Source: Adiantum capillus-veneris
Taxonomy: Eukaryota; Streptophyta; Polypodiopsida; Polypodiales; Pteridaceae
Reading direction: 5' to 3'
Length of the DNA stretch: 64,000 bases
Assembly: GCA_014529385.2 (NCBI GenBank)
Contig: CM043942.1
Location: forward strand, 53,010,647-53,074,646
Shown: one piece after another, positions 55,600 through 64,000 of the stretch
Layout: each line of letters opens with the position of its first letter
How positions within the stretch are numbered: the stretch's first letter is position 1
Translations under genes and position numbers: made by a program
The notes under the pieces: generated by a model
Seen by the model: the letters and a program-made list of their open reading frames with translations, nothing else
The model's database searches: none
What the model was told of the DNA's origin: nothing

Positions 55600-57512
55600 T
55601 TCCTACTCTCAATTGAATGATCACTCTCTCTCTTACAATGGCATAGAGTTCCCTTGCTAATCCCCTATTACAACACATGCACATGCATAAGACAATGAGC
55701 TTCCACTCAAGAGCTCCTTCTAGAGAGGTTGAGCTTGGCTTCTCAAGCTATAGCATAGTGCTCTTGCTTATGGCTCCCCCCTTTTATGCTAGCTACACCC
55801 TCCTTTTATAGCAATTTTGAAGGCTAGGGTTACTCCTCTAACCATGGTTGGGTTAGATTTTCAGCAATTTATCTAATTTCTTTTGCTTGGAATTATCAAG
55901 AAGTTGGTGGGGAAAGAGAGAGGAGAGAAATGGAGGTGATAGGACTTTTCATAGTGGGTTAGTGTTAGTAGAGTTAGTATTAATTTACAAATGGAATTGG
56001 ATATTTACAATGGGAGTATCCATGTAGGATACAAATAAGGAAGAAAAACTCTTAAGAGGTAAGAAAAGGTGGATTTCTTACAAGGTTGATGCTCCAAGTA
56101 TCTTGAGTAGGGCCAATTTTGACGCTTGTTGACGGTCCACTAGCTTTGACGGTACATTTTTTCTCCACTCTTGACCTTCCTTGAGAGACAAGGTAATTGA
56201 AGCTGAGTAATCAACCACCATGATGCTGTCTTTTAAGAGAAGAGGCTGAATTTTGTGGTTTTTTGATAGATATGGGTAATTTGGAGGAGGAAAAATGAGA
56301 CTAGGTGGTCAATTTTGGAATGGAATTGTGTGTGGGAGGTATGAGTTCACCATGGTTTCTCTTATTCTTCAAGGTTGAGGAGAAGGTGAGTAGTGTGCAG
56401 AGAAGAGTGGTGAGAGAGATGGGGATGATGAGTGGAGAAGTGTGTGTGAAAGAGGAAAATGATAAAGTGGAAGAGAGAGTGTGGCTGCATAGCATGGGAA
56501 AACTGGGGTCCACTAAAAAAATCATAGCTCACAGCTCGTAGCTCAAAAAAATATGAAAAAATTTGAGGCAAAAGTTCAGCCCACGAGCTACAACTTTTGT
56601 TTGTATTACCTTTTCAAATTCGGAGAGCAAGTGAACTTTAAAAATTCAGCAAAACCGATCGTTTTTTTCCACTGCAAAGGTCCTTGTGGGGTCCTTCTTT
56701 GGATGATTCTTTTGAATACCTCCAAGAGTGAGCCCTCCATAGTGCATGTATGCATGCCACCTACCCTTGACCTTATTTGGTAGGTCTATAATTGAAGATA
56801 TTGTTGAGATTAGGATATAGTACAACTAAAAAAAACAAATATTGAGGGGTCTAAAAAATATGTACATGTCAAATATAAATAATATAAGTGGAAAAAATAT
56901 AAAGGGGTCAAAAGAAATCTCTCTCATTATGAGGCTACCATAAAAAGATAAATATTTTTGGTGTTCTAATTTTTTAGAAAAAAACAAAATAGATGTAGGA
57001 AGGGAAAAATCAAAATAGTGAAAAAATATACACATAAATAAAACTAGTTTTTTTGGATTTTTGTTGGGGTGGAGTTACACCAAATATAAGAGAAGCTTAC
57101 ATGAAAATATTTCTATATGGCATAAAGAGTATGAAAAATGATAAGAAAAATTGTGGTAATGGTGAGGCAATGTACAGAGCATAAATAACACACACCTAGG
57201 TAGAAATATTTAAATAAATACCAAAATAATTATAAAAAATTCTTTTATTTAGGCCCTATATATAAAGAAATATTTACATACGCATGGGCCATAATATACT
57301 TATATTTTTATTATTATTATTATTTTTTTTTGGCTCAACGAGCCCAATGACTAGCTAATTGAGGGTTTTTTAAGAAGATATGGGAAAAGTCCCGTGACTC
57401 ACGCACGCCTATGTACAGTGAAATGGTAGGGATAGCCACAGTGTTTGGGTGATTTTGGTAGGGTGAGGTAACTCACTGTGGTAATTACAAAGAGCCGAAA
57501 AAACGGCTATCA
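55600..57512 (-). repeat. 3' LTR of element A (left edge approximate)
   Basis: The right end is fixed: CGGCTATCA at 57512 is followed by the polypurine tract. The last ~245 bp recur at 60420-60665. A minus-strand TATA box CTATAAAAGG lies at 55802-55811, and the general layout recalls the 2-kb LTR of element N. Its partner LTR is not in the window, so the left edge is a guess. Confidence 0.45.
55802..55811 (-). promoter_or_regulatory. Probable TATA box in element A LTR
   Basis: CTATAAAAGG on the minus strand about 1.7 kb upstream of the LTR edge, comparable to the TATA position in element N. Confidence 0.4.
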
Positions 57513-57528
57513 TTAGCCCTCCCCCTGG
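57513..57528 (-). promoter_or_regulatory. Polypurine tract of element A
   Basis: CCAGGGGGAGGGCTAA on the minus strand; the same tract occurs in elements N and B. Confidence 0.8.
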
Positions 57529-57540
57529 ATGATGGTATAT

Positions 57541-57905
57541 TCATGTACCATCATAGAGCATCTTTTCCAAAGAGAGTGCTTCAGAGTCCTTGACAAGATC
57601 TTCATTGTTTGGCCCCTCGGAATTTTGGCTAGAGTTACACTCATGCTTCATGTAACAATACTTACATGAGACAGTGGCCTTTTGACAGATCTTTGGTAGA
57701 TCCTTTGGTAGAAGGCGACTCAAATAAGGCTTCAAGCGATACCCCGTTTACTTTCCTGGAGTGCTCTTTACCATTCAAGTCCATAAGCTGATAGTAACTT
57801 GAATTGAAAGCCTTCTTGACTATGTATGGCCTTGCCATCTAGTTTCAAACTTGGCATCAAAACGATTATCGAGTTGATTGTCATACCTTAGCACCAGATC
57901 TCCTT
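57541..57905 (-). pseudogene. Integrase C-terminus of element A
   Basis: Contains the post-integrase tail (GINEGDLVLRYDN in another frame, then LKPYLSRLLPKDLPKICQ and EALSLEKMLYDGT-stop at 57541). It keeps about 137 bp that element B has lost, so it shows the original C-terminus of the family. Several stops and frameshifts break it. Confidence 0.75.
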
Positions 57906-59453
57906 CATTGATGCCTTTTGCAAAGGATGAAGCAAATCCAAGGCTAAGTGATGAAGTGACATATACTTCACCTTTTGAATGAATGAGATGACCTCCTTAA
58001 GACTCTTGGGTGATGGGAGCTCAATAAGAGCCTTTGCCTTCGAAGGATCCACTTCAATGCCTTTGTAAGAAACTTTATGACCAAGCAAGATTACTTCATC
58101 CTCACCTATATGGCACTTGTCGGGGTTGAGTTGACCTCCCATGTCATAGAGCTTCTTTAAACCCTTCTTCTACCCTTTGTAGATGCAATGATTTTGAGCT
58201 ATAAATACAGAAATCATCAATGAACACCCTAATTGACTTTCCAAGAATGCTTGAAACACCATATTCATGAAACGTTGGAATGTTGCAGGAGCATTTGTCA
58301 GACCAAATGGCATGACTCTAAAAGCATAACAACCCCAAGGAGTGATAAAGGTTGTTTTCAATTGATCCTCTAGTGCAATCCCTATTTGAAAGTAACCTGA
58401 GTAACCATCGCACACAGTGTACTTCTCATGACCAGCTACCTCATTTAGTATCTCATCCTGGAATGGGAGGGGAAAGTGATCTCTCTTTGTTGCCTCATTG
58501 AGGGGACGGTAATCCACACACACCCTCCACTTGCCGTTCTTCTTAGGAGTGACAACAACAGGAGAGAACCACTGTGAATTCTCCACTGGATAAATGAACC
58601 CTGCTGCTAGAAGCTTTCTTACCTCCTTGAGTAAAGCCTGCTCCTTGATGACTCCTAGCCTTCGTAGCTTCTGAGCCTTAGGTGTGGCCTCTGGCTTCAA
58701 CTCAATTTTGTGTTGAATAGCATCTACTCCACGCACATCAGTGTAGTCTTTAGCAAAAAGCCTAGGAAACTTCCTTAGAACACATTTGAACTCCTCTCTT
58801 TCATCCTTTGTAAGTGTTGTTGATAGAATACCTTCCAGCATCCCTTCATCTTGAACACCTTCGTTCTCTTGAGGACCTACCTCCTCCAAGCCTTGACAAG
58901 AGGTCTCTTGGTTTCTTGGCTTAAACCTTACCCCCATGACTTCGATGGAAGACTCCTCTTCAATAATGCTGCCGCTACTTTCTTCTTCTGAAGTGCTATC
59001 GGTCCAACCTTCTTCCGTCTCACTTTGAGATGATTCTTCATGGAGCTCCTCTTGGCATTGCTCCTTCATGTCAAAGACAACCTTCTTATGATTGTCATTC
59101 CTGCAAATTAATTTCCCACTCTCCCAATCCTGTAAAGCTCGCATTTTCATTAGCCATGGTCTTCCTAGGATAAATGGATAACCACTTCCCTTGGTTGACA
59201 TAACATAAAAATCCACCGCTTTCTTAATGCCAAAGGCCTCTACAAAGACATTTTTACAAATGCCTACACACCTAGCCTTGCTATTGTTTGCCATCTTGAC
59301 TTTGATTTCAGGTGTCTCCTGGATGTGCATGCCTAGTCTTTGCATGAGTCCCTCTGTCATGATGCAAATTTGTGCACCCCCATCCACTAGACCTTTCCTA
59401 ACCAATCTTCCTTTTATGTAACAATCTAGCACATGTGTAATATCCTCGTTCAT
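57888..59453 (-). pseudogene. Protease and reverse transcriptase of element A
   Basis: Protease: RKGLVDGGAQICIMTEGLMQ (D-G-G triad, as in element N) and FILGRPWLMK. RT: RGVDAIQHKIELKPEATP, VTPKKNGKWRVCVDYRPLNE, YAFRVMPFGLTNAPATFQRF. A 1-nt deletion near 58236 shifts frame just before the F-I-D-D box, giving LESQLGCSLMIS instead. The connection domain resumes at 58142 (GGQLNPDKCHIGEDEVILLG) up to the large deletion. The element cannot make RT. Confidence 0.88.
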
Positions 59454-59470
59454 TTCAGCATGTGCAATTT

Positions 59471-60419
59471 TTACAACAGAAAACTCTCTTTTACCTTTCT
59501 CCTAGTGCTAGCTGCCTTTGTTAAATCCCTCCTAACTTGTGGGCATAATGCAAGAAACTGAGACCATGAGATATCAAGACCCTTACCTCGCATGTCTTCC
59601 AACAGGTTGTATGGAGCCATACCATGTCCAAGAGAGAAGTCTTGGAGATTGATACGACGTCGAGTCCTCTTAGCTTCCTTGGTCTCCTTTGCCTTCTTGT
59701 CTTGTCCATGGTCACTCTGTGATGGGACACCCTCTTTCTCTTTACCTTTTCCTCGGCCACGCTTAATGCCATTGGCTTCCATGTCAACCTCATTTGAATT
59801 TGTCACCTCTACCACATGCACATTTGGATCTGGCAAAGGTGGAACTCCTTCTATCCCTTGTGGAGGTGGTCTTGGTCCATTTGGCCTTTGTAGAAGCCTT
59901 GGTTGTTGACTAGCTCCTTCTTCTGCATTCATCACTGGGTAATTCATGTTAGGTCTCCCTGGCTCTCCACGGGGCCAAGGACAATTATACATCCCATGTC
60001 CAGACTCTCCGCAATTCCAACATTGCAAGACTCTCCTAGGTCGTGGATCTCGCTCTTCAGACTTCTTTGCTTGTCCCTTTGGACCTACAGCTTGTGCAAG
60101 GTGAATTGACAGGCTGCTGAAAGATTCATTTAACTTCTCAATTACTTCTGCCGCTACCTCAGGAAGATCTATCGATGTTGATGCTTGTGACTTATTTTTG
60201 GGTCTAAGACATTCTATTGGAACCTCTCCCCTTAAGCACTTGAGTTTCCTATATTTCTCAGCAGCCCTAGTTTCAGCTGCATCAAAGGTAGCAGGTGCAC
60301 CCGCCTCAACTTTTACCTTAAGGTCATGAAAGAGTCCGGCTATGAACCTCTCCTTCTTTAGAAATTCTGCACCATCACCAGGGTTAGCAACATTTCGTAT
60401 CCATAGAGCCCAAAGACGT
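59471..60419 (-). pseudogene. Gag of element A, 5'-truncated
   Basis: The capsid end reads GDGAEFLKKERFIAGLFHDL and TFDAAETRAAEKYRKLKCL in the minus frame; the zinc knuckle CWNCGESGHGMYNC is at about 59990-60030. A Pro/Arg-rich linker and a basic stretch (RGRGKGKEKEG) follow. It ends at a stop at 59471, one frame away from the protease. The first half of the capsid is lost at the junction with the LTR piece of element B. Confidence 0.85.
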
Positions 60420-60665
60420 AGAAATATTTACATACGCATGGGCCATAATATACTTATAATTTATTTATTTTTTAATTTTTTTTTTGGCTCAACTAGCCCA
60501 ATGACTAGCTAATTGAGGGTTTTTTAAGAAGATATGGAAAAAGTCCCGTGACTCACGCACGCCTATGTACAGTGAAATGGTAGGGATAGCCACAATTTTT
60601 GGGTGATTTTGGTAGGGTGAGGTAACTCACTGTGGTAATTACAAAGAGCCGAAAAACGGCTATCA
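60420..60665 (-). repeat. Truncated 3' LTR of element B
   Basis: The last ~245 bp of the LTR, same as 57267-57512, starting abruptly at GAAATATTTACATACGC. The missing outer part suggests that recombination joined it to element A's gag. Confidence 0.9.
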
Positions 60666-61550
60666 TTAGCCCTCCCCTTGGATGATGGTATATTCATGTA
60701 CCATCATAGAGCATCTTTTCCAAAGAGAGTGCTTCAGAGTCCTTGACAAGATCTTCATTGTTTGGCCCCTCGGAATTTTGGCTAGAGTTACACTCATAAG
60801 CTGATAGTAACTTGAATTGAAAGCCTTCTTGACTATGTATGGCCCTTGCCATCTAGTTTCAAACTTGGCATCAAAACGATTATCGAGTCGATTGTCATAC
60901 CTTAGCACCAGATCTCCTTCATTGATGCCTTTGTCCTTTAGTTTCTTGTCAAGCTTCTCCTTCGCCTGCGTAGCTTTCCTCTTGTAGCACTCGTATGCTG
61001 CTTCTCTTTTCCACTCAAGCTCAGCTAAGGTAAGAAGTCGATCCATCCATGCTTCTTGATCATCTTGTGCTGATTTTCCATGAAGTCGCATTGTTGGAAT
61101 GTTTAGTTCAATTGGCTGTAAAGCCTCTTGACCATAGACCAAGTGAAATGGTGTGAACTCCGTGGCTTCCCTATATGTGGTTCGATATGCCCACAAGGCA
61201 CCATCCAAGAAGTCATCCCACAACTTTGTCTTGTTTTTCACCATCTTTCTAATGATGCCTGCAATGACACCATTAGCTTTTTCTACCAAACCATTTGATT
61301 GGGGATAGTAGGGTGTACTGTGACGATGTAGAATGTGAAGTACTTCACAGACTTCTGTGAGCAAGCCCTTCCTAAACCCTGGACCATTATCAGAAACAAT
61401 CTCCAAAGGTGTGCCAAATCTGCAACAAATGTGATTGTACACAAACTTGCTAACTGTCCTCTCATTCACTCTTGCCACACTTTGAGCTTCCACCCACCTA
61501 GTCATATAGTCTACAGCCACTAGAATGTAGAGTTTACCATTTTTGTCCTA
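60666..61550 (-). pseudogene. Integrase catalytic core and C-terminus of element B
   Basis: Continues the polyprotein after a 1-nt deletion in AAAAA near 61545. It has the second and third catalytic residues of the DDE core: LEIVSDNGPGFRKG and YYPQSNGLVEKANGVI. These are followed by the GPY/F-type region GDLVLRYDNRLDNRFDAKFE, TRWQGPYIVKKAF. A ~137-bp deletion (junction ACTCAT|AAGCTG near 60797, intact in element A) shifts the end into a false C-terminus (LKHSLWKRCSMMV). Confidence 0.88.
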
Positions 61551-64000
61551 GGCAGAGGACCCATGGCATCAATGCCCCACTTTTCAAAGGGTCCATTTGC
61601 AATCACTATTTGCCTCGGGCCATGCACCAACCTTCTATTTCCATTTATCTGACAATTGTGATAGCTTTTACACCAATGCTGGACATCCACATGCAGACTT
61701 GGCCAAACATACCCCGCAAGCAAAATCTTCTTCACAGTTAATTCTTGGGCAAAATGACCACCACATGCTTCTTCATGCAAACCTTTTAGAATGGCTGGAA
61801 TTTCCTCAATAGTTGGTACTCTTCTGCATACTTGATCCCTCCCTCTTTGATAGAGGGAGCCTTCTAGGAAGAGATATGCGCTTGCCTTCTTCATGAGTCT
61901 CCTCTTTTGAGCCTTCGTGAAGTCTTGTGGAAACTCGCCCTCCAAAATGTAGCTAATAATGGGAGTCAATGACTCCAATCCCTGGTATCTCGGTTGCTTG
62001 ACAGTTGCTGCCACCATGATGACCTGCACTTCTTTCTCAACACATGTAACTACTTGATGTGCAAGTAAATCGGCGTCTTCATTCTGTTTCCTAGGAATAT
62101 GATATAGTTGCACTTCTTCAAATTGATTAAACAATCTACGAATGGCATGAACTTTTGTCCGTAAGCTTTCATTCTTGCATGCCCAAATGCCTAAAATCTG
62201 TTTAACAATGAGAAGTGCATCTCCCTTTACCATGAGGCGTTGTATCCCTTGGCCAATGCACATCTTCAAACCATGAATTAGTGTGTCGTATTCTGCTTCA
62301 TTGTTGCTAGCTGAACTTGGTAGATTGAACTTCTCTTTCATGACCACCTCTCCACTTGGGTTGAGCAACACTAGCCCTCCCCCTGCTTTCCCTGTGGCTC
62401 GTCGAAAAGCTCCATCAAAGAATAAGGTAAAAGCATTGGGAATACTTTTTGGTGGTGGCAATGGTAGGGTCTTTACTTGAGGCACCTTAATTTCTTTCTC
62501 ATGTACCCTATAAGTGAGAATCTCTGCCAATTGTGCACGCACACTATCTTCTACCTTGAAAGAGTATTGAAACTCTTGCAACTCCATAATCCACTTTGAG
62601 ATCCTAGTACTAAGATTCATTTGAGATGACACCCAAGGGAACACATTTTCTGCAGTGAGAATTACAAAAGGTTTTGGTAGTAGGTAGGATCTAAAATTTC
62701 TCACCGCAAACATGAGAGAAAGCATCATGAGTGTGTAGTCTCTCTCCAAAGCATTCATGACCCTACTAGCAAAGTAGATGGGTCGCATCCTTGTACTGTG
62801 GGGATCTTGTTGTAGCAACACAGCACCAATTGTTTCCCTTCCAACACTAGAGCTAACAAAGAATGTGTACTCCCAACAAGGAGGCATGAGTGTTGGTAGC
62901 TCTGACAAAATGACTTTAATGTTACAAAAATACTCTTCAATCTCATCAGACCATGCAAATTCTACTTGTTGTGTTAACTTTTGCAAAGGATAAAGCAACT
63001 CCAAGGCTAAGTGAATGAAGCGTGACATATACTTCACCTTTTCAATGAATGAGATGACCTCCTTAAGACTCTTGGGTGATGGTAGCTCAATAAGAGCCTT
63101 TGCCTTCGAAGGATCCACTTCAATGCCTTTGTAAGAAACTTTATGACCAAGCAAGATTACTTCATCCTCACCTATATGGCACTTGTCGGGGTTGAGTTGA
63201 CCTCCCATGTCATAGAGCTTCTTTAAACCTTCTTCTACCCTTTGTAGATGCAATGATTTTGAGCTATAAATACAGAAATCATCAATGAACACCCTAATTG
63301 ACTTTCCAAAGAATGCTTGAAACACCATATTCATGAAACGTTGGAATGTTGCAGGAGCATTTGTCAGACCAAATGGAATGACTCTAAAAGCATAACAACC
63401 CCAAGGAGTGATAAAGGTTGTTTTCAATTGATCCTCCAGTGCAATCCCTATTTGAAAGTAACCTGAGTAACCATTGCACACAGTGTACTTCTCATGACCA
63501 GCTACCTCATTTAGTATCTCATCCTGGAATGGGAGGGGAAAGTGATCTCTCTTTGTTGCCTCATTGAGGGGACGGTAATCCACACACACCCTCCACTTGC
63601 CGTTCTTCTTAGGAGTGACAACAACAGGAGAGACCCACTGTGAATTCTCCACTGGGTAAATGAACCCTGCTACTAGAAGCTTTCTTACCTCCTTGAGTAA
63701 AGCCTGCTCCTTGATGACTCCTAGCCTTCGTAGCTTGTGAGCCTTAGGTGTGGCCTCTGGCTTCAACTCAATTTTGTGTTGAACAGCATCTACTCCACGC
63801 ACATCAGTGTAGTCTTTAGAAAAAAGCCTAGGAAACTTCCTTAGCACACATTTGAACTCCTCTCTTTCATCCTTTGTAAGTGTTGTTGATAGCATACCTT
63901 CTAGCATCCCTTCATCTTGAACACCTTCGTTCTCTTGAGGACCTACCTCCTCCAAGCCTTGACAAGAGGTCTCTTGGTTTCTTGGCTTAAACCTTACCCC
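61520..64000 (-). pseudogene. Gypsy pol of element B: RT, RNase H, second (archaeal-like) RNase H, integrase start
   Basis: An open frame runs from the window edge. RT: KNGKWRVCVDYRPLNE, RVIPFGLTNAPATF and the catalytic IRVFIDDFCIYSS. RNase H 1: SSVGRETIGAVLLQQD, PIYFASRVMNALERDY. RNase H 2 at about 61990-62450: FTLFFDGAFRRATGKAGG, ASNNEAEYDTLIHGLK, VKGDALLIVKQI, KQNEDADLLAH (D-E-D-D residues). The second domain is the archaeal-type RNase H known from plant Tat-lineage gypsy elements. Integrase zinc domain: HEEACGGHFAQE...WCKSYHNCQ; the first catalytic Asp is in WGIDAMGPLPR, right before the frameshift. Apart from that loss the enzymes look intact. Confidence 0.93.

Larger units (their letters stand above)
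57541..60419 (-). mobile_element. Element A: Tat-like gypsy with pol deletion
   Basis: Right to left on minus: gag (from 60419, capsid start missing), zinc knuckle, protease, RT with frameshift, then a jump to the last part of integrase. Compared with element B, about 2.05 kb (B 60933-62979) are missing at a TTT/TGCAAAGG junction. It joins B's LTR fragment at 60420. Confidence 0.85.
60666..64000 (-). mobile_element. Element B: Tat-like gypsy, nearly complete pol, continues past window
   Basis: PPT at 60666-60680, then integrase, second RNase H, RNase H, RT and the protease-RT linker, leaving the window at 64000 where the protein matches element A's GVRFKPRNQETSCQG. Damage consists of a 1-nt loss in an A-run in integrase and a ~137-bp deletion near 60797. 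Confidence 0.9.

Overview
This window is repeat-dominated nuclear DNA from a land plant with a large genome. The evidence is Ty1/copia and Ty3/gypsy elements primed from tRNA-iMet or TGGCGCC-type sites, Tat-type gypsy pol with a second RNase H, long GA/TG microsatellites and in-frame TAG/TGA stops typical of methylated-DNA decay. The LINE type and one unrecognised exon made me think of a fern, but that is only an impression. There are no bacterial features and no tRNA, rRNA or CRISPR. Only one stretch (about 5.6-6.5 kb) looks like a possible ordinary host gene.

Layout. 1-3.1 kb: minus-strand gypsy element E (damaged gag, protease, start of pol, PBS, 5' LTR). 3.2-4.9 kb: copia 3' end and a decayed LINE. 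5.0-5.5 kb: MITE-like inverted-repeat element. 5.6-6.5 kb: candidate host gene. 8.8-12.2 kb: retroelement fragments, including a tandem 330-bp duplication. 13.4-18.1 kb: nearly complete minus-strand LINE lying exactly between two GA microsatellites. 19.5-24.7 kb: complete but dead minus-strand copia element with an ATTTT duplication. 25.1-31.6 kb: minus-strand gypsy element N with near-identical LTRs and pol truncated in RT. 32.2-43.8 kb: plus-strand gypsy element G (TTGAA duplication) with no visible RT or integrase. 43.8-52.8 kb: small non-autonomous LTR element C, split in its 3' LTR by LTR element D (45.8-52.5 kb, TAGCC duplication). 55.6-64 kb: two related minus-strand Tat-like gypsy copies, A (deleted) and B (nearly complete pol, running off the window).

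The most striking signal is in the 5' leader of element G. A 24-bp perfect palindrome, half-site AGACATCCTACG, occurs six times exactly between 34176 and 35162, once with one mismatch at 33731, and in decayed forms elsewhere. As RNA each copy can fold into a 9-bp stem with a self-complementary 6-nt loop, ACGCGU, the architecture of a retroviral dimerisation hairpin. As DNA its core is a CGCG-box. Both CpGs survive in an element otherwise full of stop mutations.

Two non-autonomous LTR elements also carry intron-free host-gene fragments in their own orientation: G has a DEAD-box (DDX5/DBP2-type) RNA helicase piece just before its 3' LTR, and D has a MAP3K-type kinase piece. Both are broken. Elements N, G, C and D cannot supply a full pol, so they must depend on proteins from other elements; no element here is intact enough to be the donor.
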